NCBI GenBank assembly: GCA_031259805.1 | Contig: JAIRKX010000068.1 | Coordinates: 1-5,799 of the forward strand | Direction of reading: 5' to 3' | From: Prevotellaceae bacterium | GTDB taxonomy: Bacteria > Bacteroidota > Bacteroidia > Bacteroidales > UBA932 | Length of the DNA stretch: 5,799 nt | In this document: piece by piece, positions 1 through 5,783 of the stretch | Layout of the letters: every line of letters starts with the position of its first letter | How positions within the stretch are numbered: position 1 is the first letter of the stretch | Translations under genes and position numbers: made by a program | The notes under the pieces: model-generated | The model's database searches: none | Seen by the model: only the letters and a program-made list of their open reading frames with translations | What the model was told of the DNA's origin: nothing

Positions 1-1
1 C

Positions 2-1096
2 AAAAACGGCGACTTGATTGCCGATGCGACGGGCGCGGACTATACCCCGCCGGATACGCTTATGCCCGGCGTGTATACCTATACCCGTAAGGTTAACGAC
101 CAAACGTGTAACATCATGCCGCAGGCCTCGACGGGCAGCTGGGTGCTGACCGTAGGCGAAGCGCCGTCGGTTACCCTCTCTGCCGCCAGCGCTACGGTCT
201 GCACCGGAGCGGAGGTTACGCTGACAGCTACCGCCACACCTGCTGCCGCCGAGTATTCCTTTAATGGCGACAACAACTGGCAAGCGGGAAGTACGACTGT
301 CGTAACGGTAAATAACGACACGACTTTTACAGTGAAAGCCCGCTCCGTGTTGGGCTGCGAATCGGCGGAAGCGACGACGACGGTTACGGCGGCGACCATA
401 CCTGTGATTCCCGCCGCCGAACCCGCCGACCAAGCGGGCTGCTCCGGCGCATCGGTTACGTTTACAATGACGGCGCAAACGGGCGTAACCTATACATGGT
501 ATCGCTTCTCCGGCGCCTCGCTGAGCGCCGGCAACAGCTACACTACCGGCACGTCGGGCAGTTATTATGCGGTCGCGCGCACCGGCAGCGGCTGTACGGC
601 CACCTCGCGCACCGCCACCGCCACCCTTAGCGGTACGGGCGGCGCGTTAAACGCTGCGCCTACCGCCTGTGGGTGCGCCGCCGGCCTTATTGCGTCGCCT
701 TGCAGCTATTGTTTCTATGCTGCGCCTGCCGGTACGATTACGGTTACGTCCGGCTGCTCCTTGCAGGTCATGACGCAGAATTTTGCTTCGACTGTTACCT
801 GCCCTTCCGGATGGAGAAACCCTACATGGAGCGAAATGGCATGTATCGCCGGCGCCAACGCCTCCGGCGCCTATATAGCAGAAGCAGTCAACTATTTTAC
901 ATCCGATACGGGCACATGCGGGTACCGCTGCGGAACCACTAATTGTAATGTTTCCGGGACGTCAACGCTAACGTATATATACAAAAGATCAGGTAGTGCC
1001 TGTGCCTGCGGCGCTGTCAATGGTAATCCCCATAGCAAAGACTCATACATTTGCCCGGGGAACTGTTGGATTAAAAAATGTGTAAAGAATTTGTAA
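2..1096 (+). CDS. Large surface/secreted protein with Ig-like (PKD-type) repeats and Cys-rich C-terminus, 5'-partial
   Basis: The reading frame is open to the left edge, so this is the 3' end of a longer gene; the TTG at 14 is an internal Leu codon, not a start. Numbering residues from that TTG: 1-50 is the end of an Ig-like domain (PGVYTYTRKVND, then GSWVLTV). Residues 51-125 and about 130-206 are two Ig/PKD-like domains, each with one Cys near its start and one near its end (C63/C115, C143/C194), a layout common in Bacteroidota surface adhesins. Residues 219-356 form a different domain with 15 cysteines. It contains CPSGWRNPTW, resembling the CPxGW...P...W core of FISUMP (Fibrobacter succinogenes major paralogous) domains, and it ends in KKCVKNL, resembling their usual xVRCV ending. 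I see no clear type IX secretion C-terminal signal. The role is probably adhesion or surface display, by inference only; substrate and export route are unknown. The gene ends in a strong terminator. Confidence 0.85.
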   Translation, partial: KNGDLIADATGADYTPPDTLMPGVYTYTRKVNDQTCNIMPQASTGSWVLTVGEAPSVTLSAASATVCTGAEVTLTATATPAAAEYSFNGDNNWQAGSTTVVTVNNDTTFTVKARSVLGCESAEATTTVTAATIPVIPAAEPADQAGCSGASVTFTMTAQTGVTYTWYRFSGASLSAGNSYTTGTSGSYYAVARTGSGCTATSRTATATLSGTGGALNAAPTACGCAAGLIASPCSYCFYAAPAGTITVTSGCSLQVMTQNFASTVTCPSGWRNPTWSEMACIAGANASGAYIAEAVNYFTSDTGTCGYRCGTTNCNVSGTSTLTYIYKRSGSACACGAVNGNPHSKDSYICPGNCWIKKCVKNL

Positions 1097-1104
1097 CTTC
1101 TCCG

Positions 1105-1118
1105 CCGCGGGAACGCGG
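1105..1118 (+). other. Small GC hairpin just after the surface-protein stop codon
   Basis: CCGCG (1105-1109) pairs with CGCGG (1114-1118) around the 4-base loop GGAA. It begins 8 bases after the stop codon and precedes the larger terminator hairpin. It has no T-tract, so it is more likely an accessory 3'-end structure than a terminator by itself. Confidence 0.4.
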
Positions 1119-1124
1119 GACATA

Positions 1125-1170
1125 ATATAAACAAAGGCTCCTACCCTCCGGCAGGGGCCTTTGTTTATAT
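1125..1170 (+). terminator. Intrinsic terminator of the surface-protein gene
   Basis: The 18-base arm at 1125-1142 is complementary to 1153-1170 with a single T/G wobble, around a 10-base loop. The stem contains an AAACAAAGG / CCTTTGTTT segment, so on the + strand it has a T-rich 3' side that continues into ATATTT. The A-rich 5' side would give the mirror arrangement on the other strand, so it could work in both directions. It separates the surface gene from the methyltransferase promoter. Confidence 0.85.
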
Positions 1171-1183
1171 TTCCCCTGCATCC

Positions 1184-1241
1184 ATTAACAATTAACAATT
1201 AACCATTAACTTTCAACTTTCAATTTTCAACTTTCAACTTT
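1184..1241. repeat. Heptamer tandem array in two blocks (ATTAACM then TTTCAAY)
   Basis: The sequence reads in strict 7-base steps: ATTAACA, ATTAACA, ATTAACC, a 6-base ATTAAC, then TTTCAAC, TTTCAAT, TTTCAAC, TTTCAAC and a trailing TTT. The first block covers 1184-1210 and the second 1211-1241. It is AT-rich and contrasts sharply with the GC-rich genes on both sides. Similar runs occur in intergenic regions of Bacteroidota genomes as far as I recall. It ends 16 bases before the promoter -7 box, so the -33 region falls within its last units. Confidence 0.8.
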
Positions 1242-1257
1242 ATCCAAAAAAATCCCG

Positions 1258-1265
1258 TACATTTG
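1258..1265 (+). promoter_or_regulatory. Bacteroidota-type promoter, -7 box TACATTTG
   Basis: TACATTTG matches the TAnnTTTG -7 consensus of the primary sigma factor of Bacteroidota at all fixed positions. It lies 19 bases before the ATG at 1285, which would give a short, AT-rich leader with no Shine-Dalgarno motif, normal in this phylum. A clear TTTG -33 box is missing; the nearest candidate is TTTC at 1232-1235, with a 22-base spacing, inside the heptamer array. It probably drives the whole 1285-5473 unit, since no equally good box is visible in the later gene gaps. Confidence 0.65.
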
Positions 1266-1284
1266 CATCGTATAAATTACGACT

Positions 1285-2178
1285 ATGTTATTACTTTCAC
1301 CGGCACAATGGAGCGATTACACGTTGATTGACTGCGGCGGGTTTGAGAAACTCGAGCGCTTCGGCGCGTATGTGCTGGCTCGTCCCGAGCCGAAGGCGGT
1401 GTGGGGAAAAACGTTGCCCGACACGGAATGGCAACGGCAGATGCATACCTGCTACACTACCGGCGCGGGCTTCGGCCGCATGGGAAAAGAAGACAGCGGC
1501 ACGTGGAATCGCACGAAGACGATGCCCGATCGCTGGACGATTGAATACGGCAAGGGCGCGTTGCGATTCCGGCTGCGGCTGGGGTTGACGGCCTTTAAGC
1601 ATGTGGGCGTGTTTCCCGAGCAAGCGCCCAACTGGGATTACATTTATGCCGCTGTCCGGGCGTTACCGAGCGAGCGTCCGAAGGTGCTAAACCTGTTTGC
1701 CTACACCGGCGCGGCTACGTTGGCTGCGCGGGCCGCCGGCGCCGACGTAACCCATCTGGACGCGGTGCGGCAGGTGGTTACATGGGCGCGGGAGAATACG
1801 ACGTTGAGCGGCTTCGACGGTATCCGATGGGTCATCGAAGACGCATTGAAATTCGTCCGGCGCGAAGCCCGTCGCCGCAACCGCTACCACGGACTGATCC
1901 TCGACCCGCCGGCTTACGGGCATGGCCCCGACGGGGAAAAATGGAAATTAGACGAGCGCCTGTGGGATTTATTACAGGAATGCCGTAAAATTTTGCTGCC
2001 CGACGACAGTTTCTGCGTCCTGAATCTGTATTCCAACGGCTTCTCGGCGCTGGTTGCCGACACGGCTGTTACCGCCGCATTCGGCAAAGTACACGGACAG
2101 GAATCCGGCGAACTGTTCTTGCAGGATCATTTTGGAAAACGATTACCATTAAGTGTTTTTACACGATTTACACGATGA
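1285..2178 (+). CDS. Class I SAM-dependent methyltransferase, RlmI/YccW-like (COG1092 type)
   Basis: This 297-residue protein has a Rossmann-fold methyltransferase core. Motif I is VLNLFAYTGAAT (134-145), which binds S-adenosylmethionine; an acidic residue ends the next strand (HLDAV, D159); IEDALKF (184-190) follows; and LDPPAYG (206-212) is the DPPxxG-type motif of base methyltransferases. FKHVGVFPEQAPNWD just before the core is the signature segment of the RlmI/YccW family, whose E. coli member makes m5C1962 in 23S rRNA. The N-terminal region is short and lacks a recognisable PUA domain, so the RNA target cannot be assigned and I give no symbol. The ATG is chosen because it follows the TACATTTG promoter and the N-terminus begins as in relatives (LLLSPAQWSDYTLIDCG). 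Its TGA stop overlaps the kinase start. Likely cytoplasmic. Confidence 0.88.
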   Translation: MLLLSPAQWSDYTLIDCGGFEKLERFGAYVLARPEPKAVWGKTLPDTEWQRQMHTCYTTGAGFGRMGKEDSGTWNRTKTMPDRWTIEYGKGALRFRLRLGLTAFKHVGVFPEQAPNWDYIYAAVRALPSERPKVLNLFAYTGAATLAARAAGADVTHLDAVRQVVTWARENTTLSGFDGIRWVIEDALKFVRREARRRNRYHGLILDPPAYGHGPDGEKWKLDERLWDLLQECRKILLPDDSFCVLNLYSNGFSALVADTAVTAAFGKVHGQESGELFLQDHFGKRLPLSVFTRFTR

Positions 2179-3209
2179 AATTCTTTTCTCATAACATTAT
2201 TGCGCTGCTTGTGGCGCTGACGTCCATAGCGGTAAGTACGGCCTGCACATTGGTCTTCGACGCCTTCCGGCACATCGGGACGGTGTTGCTGATAAACGGT
2301 CTGACGGGCGCGGCGCTGTACTTCGTCGTCCGCATCCTGCTAAAGGATTATATTACTAAAAAGATTGTGCCGATCTACAAAACCATCTACAACATGAGCG
2401 CCGTGCGCAAGAAACTGCAAGTGAATTTGCGGGCGGGCGACATTGTCGAACGGGTCAACAAGGAGGTCGCACACTGGGCGGAGGAAAAGACGAAGGAGAT
2501 TAGCCGGCTGTCGGCGATGGAGCAATTCCGAAAAGAGTTCTTGGGCAATGTGTCGCACGAGCTGAAAACGCCGATTTTTGCCATACAGGGACAAATCCTC
2601 ACCCTCCTCGACGGCGGGCTGGAAGACCCGTCGATTAACCGGAAATACCTCGAAAGTTGCGAGCGGAACATCGAGCGGCTGATTAACCTGATCGACGAAC
2701 TGGAGACGATTAATAAACTGGAGACCGGCGATATTATTCTGCATAAAACATCATTCAACCTGCTGCTGCTGGTCGAAGAGATTTTTGAAGCGCATGAACT
2801 GAATGCCGGGAAAAAGCGCATCACCCTGCGAATGCAGCGGCCGGCGGGCGGACGTGTGATGGTCTATGCCGACCGCAAACGCCTCTCGCAAATATTGATG
2901 AACCTTGTCGGCAATTCGATTAACTACGGACGCGAAGGCGGCGAGACGGTCGTACAGTTTTCCAACATGCCCGACAGGATATTGGTCGAGGTGGCCGACA
3001 ACGGCATCGGCATTTCGGAAGAAAACCTGCCGCGCATCTTCGAGCGTTTCTACCGTGTCGATAAACATCGCTCGCGCGAACACGGCGGCAGCGGGCTGGG
3101 GCTGGCTATCGTGAAACATATTATCGACGCGCACGGCGAAACGATTAATGTCAAAAGCGAATTGAATGTCGGTACTACATTTGCATTCACATTGGAAAAA
3201 CACAAATAA
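2175..3209 (+). CDS. Membrane-bound sensor histidine kinase, PhoR-like
   Basis: 344 residues. Two hydrophobic segments (about 8-28 and 35-56) anchor the protein with only a few residues between them, so there is almost no periplasmic sensor domain. A charged, probably coiled-coil linker (about 60-118) leads to the HisKA dimerisation domain, with the H-box FLGNVSHELKTP (phospho-acceptor H128). The ATPase domain shows the N-box MNLVGNSINY (N247), G1 box DNGIGI (275-280), F-box IFERFYRVD (288-296) and G2 box GGSGLGLAI (304-312), all intact. It should autophosphorylate on H128 and pass the phosphate to a response regulator, but none is encoded in the window. The start overlaps the methyltransferase stop in ATGA (2175-2178), which suggests translational coupling. 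The signal is unknown; the minimal loop suggests sensing within the membrane or via a partner protein. Confidence 0.93.
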   Translation: MKFFSHNIIALLVALTSIAVSTACTLVFDAFRHIGTVLLINGLTGAALYFVVRILLKDYITKKIVPIYKTIYNMSAVRKKLQVNLRAGDIVERVNKEVAHWAEEKTKEISRLSAMEQFRKEFLGNVSHELKTPIFAIQGQILTLLDGGLEDPSINRKYLESCERNIERLINLIDELETINKLETGDIILHKTSFNLLLLVEEIFEAHELNAGKKRITLRMQRPAGGRVMVYADRKRLSQILMNLVGNSINYGREGGETVVQFSNMPDRILVEVADNGIGISEENLPRIFERFYRVDKHRSREHGGSGLGLAIVKHIIDAHGETINVKSELNVGTTFAFTLEKHK

Positions 3210-3234
3210 AAACAATAAATAACAGTCAATTTCT

Positions 3235-4140
3235 ATGGGGAATTTTTTAAGCGTATATTGGGATGTAAACCCTGAAATCGTGGCCATCGGGCCGACACAC
3301 CTGCGTTATTACGCAATATTAATGGTCGGCGGTTTCATTGCGGCTTATGTATTGGTGCGACGCATGTTTCGCCGCGAACAGTTATCACAGGAACTGTTCG
3401 AAAGTTTTGCGATTGCCGTTATCATCAGCACGCTGATCGGGATGCGGCTGGGGCATTGCCTGTTTTACCAGCCGGAAATATTTATAGAAAGCCCGCTGGA
3501 GGTTCTTCTGCCGGTACGATTCTCGCCGCGGTTTGAATTTATCGGCTATCAGGGGCTGGCGAGCCACGGCGGGGCAATCGGCATCCTGCTGGGGGTATGG
3601 TGGTGGTGCCGCAAGCACAAACGGAGTTACATGTGGGCGACAGAGCGCGTCATCATTGCCGTGCCGTTGGTCGGCACACTGATACGCCTCGGCAACTTGA
3701 TGAATTCCGAAGTCTATGGCACGACGACCGACCTGCCGTGGGGTTTTATCTTTGTCCTCCGCAACGAAACTGTCCCGCACCATCCGACACAATTATACGA
3801 AGCGCTGTCGTACTTCGTAATTTTCCTCATCATGTGGGGACTTTACAACCGGCGGTTCGCGAAGATGAAACGCGGCACGGCGTTCGGATTGTTTTTAATC
3901 CTGCTCTTCGGCGTACGCTTTGCCATCGAGTTTATCAAAGAACCGCAAGTAGACTTTGAAACATCCATGGCGCTAAACATGGGGCAGCTACTCAGCCTGC
4001 CGTTTATCATCGCGGGCATCGTCCTGCTCTGGTGGAGCCGGAAATATGGAAAACCGGCGATGGATACGGGAGCGCCGGTGCAGGGTACAGCACACAAGGG
4101 AAGGAGTAAAAAGGTGAACAGGGCGAAAGGCACAAAGTAA
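3235..4140 (+). CDS. lgt: Prolipoprotein diacylglyceryl transferase
   Basis: Lgt is an inner-membrane enzyme that moves a diacylglyceryl group from phosphatidylglycerol to the lipobox Cys of prolipoproteins, the first step of lipoprotein maturation. This 301-residue protein is a polytopic membrane protein with the family landmarks: an N-terminal RYYAIL segment (24-29), GYQGLASHGGAIG (104-116, H111 corresponding to the essential His of E. coli Lgt), RLGNLMNSEVYG (151-162, the Lgt signature with R151, N154 and G162), HPTQLYEA (183-190), and GVRFAIEFIKEPQ (226-238), which holds the probable counterpart of the catalytic C-terminal Arg. It lies 25 bases after the kinase gene without a visible promoter or terminator, so co-transcription is likely. 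The last 25 or so residues (from about 277) are a basic, low-complexity tail beyond the final membrane helix, encoded by purine-rich DNA, and are not part of the conserved enzyme. Confidence 0.97.
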   Translation: MGNFLSVYWDVNPEIVAIGPTHLRYYAILMVGGFIAAYVLVRRMFRREQLSQELFESFAIAVIISTLIGMRLGHCLFYQPEIFIESPLEVLLPVRFSPRFEFIGYQGLASHGGAIGILLGVWWWCRKHKRSYMWATERVIIAVPLVGTLIRLGNLMNSEVYGTTTDLPWGFIFVLRNETVPHHPTQLYEALSYFVIFLIMWGLYNRRFAKMKRGTAFGLFLILLFGVRFAIEFIKEPQVDFETSMALNMGQLLSLPFIIAGIVLLWWSRKYGKPAMDTGAPVQGTAHKGRSKKVNRAKGTK

Positions 4141-4186
4141 AGGGCGCCTGTGATAGCAACCCTGCATTCTCGTAAATCAACAACAC

Positions 4187-5473
4187 ATGAGGACATTCTT
4201 CTTTTTCGGACTGGTTTTGCTGTCGATGACGACGACCGTCGCCCAAACGATGCCGCTATACGACTGCATCCGGCAGGCCGTAGAGAGCAACTATGCGGTT
4301 AAAATTGTCTATAATCAAAAGGACATCGCGGAAAATAATGTAACCTGTACGCCGTTTATGCCCACCGTAACGGCCAGCGGCACGCAGAACCAGTCGTACT
4401 CGGTCGGCTCGCGCACGCTGGCGACAACCAACGAACAGACCGACATCAATGCGCGCGCCAATAACCTGAACGCCGGCATCACGCTCAACTGGCAGCTCTT
4501 CGACGGGCTGGCCATGTTCGCCACCTACAACAAACAGAAGGACGCCCTGAGCCTCAGCGAGCAGGAAGTGAAAATGGCCATAGAAAACCTGATAGGGCAG
4601 GTCTGCTACGAATACTATAATATTATTATTCTGAACAACCGTCTGAGCGCGGCGCAGTATTCCCTGACACTGTCGCAGGAACGCTACCAGCAGGCAATGG
4701 AAATGTATACCCTCGGCTCGTCGTCGGGACTGGATTTGCGGCAGGCGAAAATCGACTTCAACGCCGACAGCTCCGTCCTGATGACGCAGCAGGAAGCCCT
4801 GCAGAACGCCTACATCCGGCTGAACACCTTGATGAATGCCCCGCTGACCAACGACGGCTACGTGGTCGACAGCATTTCGCTGCTACCTAAAATCGACCGC
4901 CAACGCCTCATCGACGCCACCATGCAATACAACAGCACGCTCACCGCCGCCCGCCTCGGCAAACGCATTTCCGAACAGGATTTGAAATTAGCCAATGCCC
5001 TCCGCTATCCAACACTGAGCTTTAACACAGGATATAACTACAGTTGGGCGGAAACGCCCTCGTCGGCCGTAACCTACAACCGCTCAAACGGCTTCAACTG
5101 GGGATTCTCCCTGTCGTGGACGCTCTTCGACGGCTTCGACGTCCGCCGGCGCATCAAAAACGCCAAATTAGCCGTCAAAGGCAGCGAACTGAACTACCTG
5201 CAAATCGAAAACCGGATTAAAAGCGAACTCGCACTTATTTATAATACGTATGAAAAGAATCTGCTGATGATAAATTTTGAAACCGAGAGCGTCGAAACCG
5301 CCTACCAAACGCTCGACGCCGCGATGTATCGTTACAAGCTGGGCGGCTTATCGGGCATCGAATTTCGCGAATATCAGAAGAACTATCTGGAAGCCGTCGA
5401 ACGCCAACTCAGCGCAACCTACCAAGCCAAACTCTCGGAAATAAACCTGCGATTGATGAGCGGTGAACTGTAA
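4187..5473 (+). CDS. TolC-family outer-membrane efflux protein
   Basis: 428 residues, about the usual size for the family. The N-terminus MRTFFFFGLVLLSMTTTVAQ is a signal peptide, probably cleaved near A19-Q20. The mature part shows the internal duplication of TolC/OEP proteins: LNWQLFDG (100-107) matches LSWTLFDG (309-316) at the outer-membrane strands, and YTLGSSSGLDLRQAK (174-188) matches YKLGGLSGIEFREYQ (383-397) in the long periplasmic helices. Trimers of this family form a channel through the outer membrane and a periplasmic tunnel that docks to a membrane-fusion protein and an inner-membrane pump. No such partner is encoded here; it may lie beyond 5799 or elsewhere, so the substrate is unknown. 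The gap to lgt is 46 bases and has no TAnnTTTG box, so it is probably the last gene of the unit. Confidence 0.95.
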   Translation: MRTFFFFGLVLLSMTTTVAQTMPLYDCIRQAVESNYAVKIVYNQKDIAENNVTCTPFMPTVTASGTQNQSYSVGSRTLATTNEQTDINARANNLNAGITLNWQLFDGLAMFATYNKQKDALSLSEQEVKMAIENLIGQVCYEYYNIIILNNRLSAAQYSLTLSQERYQQAMEMYTLGSSSGLDLRQAKIDFNADSSVLMTQQEALQNAYIRLNTLMNAPLTNDGYVVDSISLLPKIDRQRLIDATMQYNSTLTAARLGKRISEQDLKLANALRYPTLSFNTGYNYSWAETPSSAVTYNRSNGFNWGFSLSWTLFDGFDVRRRIKNAKLAVKGSELNYLQIENRIKSELALIYNTYEKNLLMINFETESVETAYQTLDAAMYRYKLGGLSGIEFREYQKNYLEAVERQLSATYQAKLSEINLRLMSGEL

Positions 5474-5492
5474 AAGGCGGGGACAATGACCT

Positions 5493-5520
5493 GCTTCGGA
5501 CTTCGCCCTTGCAATGACGG
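5493..5520 (+). repeat. Direct repeat copy 1 flanking the large palindrome
   Basis: 28 bases that match 5695-5722 at 25 of 28 positions. The unit contains CTTCGGACTTCGCCC followed by TTGCAATGACGG. In this copy the small GGGC-TTC-GCCC hairpin of the other copy is broken by an A. Confidence 0.8.
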
Positions 5521-5533
5521 TAGGTGCGGGTAT

Positions 5534-5563
5534 GAGGAGATTCCTCGCTTCGCTCGGAATGAC
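5534..5563. repeat. GAGGAGATTCC...GGAATGAC repeat unit
   Basis: GAGGA (5534-5538) pairs with TCCTC (5542-5546) around a 3-base loop, followed by GCTTCGCTCGGAATGAC. Read on the other strand it is GTCATTCCGAGCGAAGCG followed by AGGAATCTCCTC, a common intergenic repeat word in many bacterial genomes. Its AATGACG end (5558-5564) can also pair with CGTCATT at 5577-5583. Confidence 0.7.
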
Positions 5564-5576
5564 GTGCGTTGTTCCC

Positions 5577-5693
5577 CGTCATTGCGAACGGCGAGGCACG
5601 AGCCGTGAAGCAATCCAGTGAGTTTGTCCGTTTTTGGATTGCTTCGTCGCGGAGCCTGCCCCGAGCGTAGCGTGGGGGCTCCTCGCAATGACG
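5577..5693. repeat. Large palindromic element able to form a four-way junction
   Basis: The outer arms CGTCATTGCG (5577-5586) and CGCAATGACG (5684-5693) are perfect 10-bp inverted repeats. The inner arms GAAGCAATCC (5607-5616) and GGATTGCTTC (5636-5645) are also perfect, with a 19-base loop. Between outer and inner arms each side carries its own hairpin: ACGGC/GCCGT (5588-5592/5602-5606) on the left, and an imperfect one based on GGAGCC/GGCTCC (5651-5656/5677-5682) on the right. Folded together these give four stems around one junction. It is probably a non-coding palindromic repeat of MITE or REP type; no transposase lies nearby in the window. Confidence 0.82.
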
Positions 5694-5694
5694 C

Positions 5695-5722
5695 GCTTCG
5701 GGCTTCGCCCTCGCAAAGACGG
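5695..5722 (+). repeat. Direct repeat copy 2 flanking the large palindrome
   Basis: Partner of 5493-5520, identical at 25 of 28 positions. It begins two bases after the outer arm of the palindrome and contains a perfect GGGC-TTC-GCCC mini-hairpin (5700-5710). Confidence 0.8.
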
Positions 5723-5738
5723 CTACGATAAGCCGGGT

Positions 5739-5783
5739 TTGCGACAATTTGAAATACACCCCATTTCACGCAACTATTTTTTT
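5739..5783 (+). terminator. Possible weak terminator after the repeat region
   Basis: TGAAAT (5750-5755) pairs with ATTTCA (5763-5768) around a 7-base loop. The stem is extended by TTGCG (5739-5743) with CGCAA (5769-5773) after a 6-base bulge on one side. A run of seven T follows at 5777-5783. The stem is AT-rich and bulged, so the call is tentative; it would end transcripts reading through tolC and the palindromic repeats. The remaining bases up to 5799 show no gene start. Confidence 0.4.

Larger units (their letters stand above)
5481..5722. repeat. Composite of GTCATT-type palindromic repeats downstream of tolC
   Basis: This stretch is a patchwork of short repeat units rather than coding DNA. 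AATGAC occurs at 5485-5490, 5513-5518, 5558-5563 and 5687-5692, a degenerate AAAGAC at 5715-5720, and the inverse GTCATT at 5578-5583. Three unit types can be told apart: a CTTCGGRCTTCGCCC unit (5493-5520 and 5695-5722), a GAGGAGATTCCTCGCTTCGC unit ending in GGAATGAC (5534-5563), and a large inverted repeat (5577-5693). Such GTCATTGCGAG...GCAATCC and GTCATTCCGAG...GGAATCTCC elements are widespread in intergenic DNA of many bacteria, and their chance translations give typical SERSEES-like peptides. I see no protein gene in them. Confidence 0.85.

Noticed and set aside
14..16. TTG at 14 as the start of a 360-residue protein.
   Set aside because: The frame is open upstream to the window edge and the downstream residues begin in the middle of an Ig-like domain, so the gene is cut by the window.
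673..942. An 89-codon + strand frame inside the surface-protein gene, considered as a possible frameshifted continuation.
   Set aside because: The main frame stays open to 1096 and holds the CPSGW and final CV motifs; the alternative is Arg- and Tyr-rich with no domain.
1184..1241. CRISPR array or attachment site in the heptamer region.
   Set aside because: Units are 7 bases with no spacers and no cas, integrase or tRNA gene nearby; it is a simple tandem array.
2340..3287. Long minus-strand frames opposite the histidine kinase (134, 145 and 178 codons).
   Set aside because: They lie antisense to a gene with all kinase motifs intact, have no recognisable domain, and are open only because of the GC-rich codon pattern of the true gene.
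4141..4186. A separate promoter for tolC in the 46-base gap after lgt.
   Set aside because: No TAnnTTTG-like box is present in the gap; a start inside lgt cannot be excluded but nothing in the sequence supports it.
5577..5693. A tRNA or structured small RNA gene, because of the cloverleaf-like fold.
   Set aside because: There is no T-loop GTTCRA motif, no anticodon arm of the right size and no 3' CCA context; the arms match common intergenic palindromic repeats instead.
5409..5769. Two overlapping minus-strand reading frames of 116 codons (5409-5759 and 5419-5769).
   Set aside because: They are translations of the palindromic repeats; peptides like HSERSEES are the usual spurious product of such elements, and the 3' part overlaps the end of tolC.
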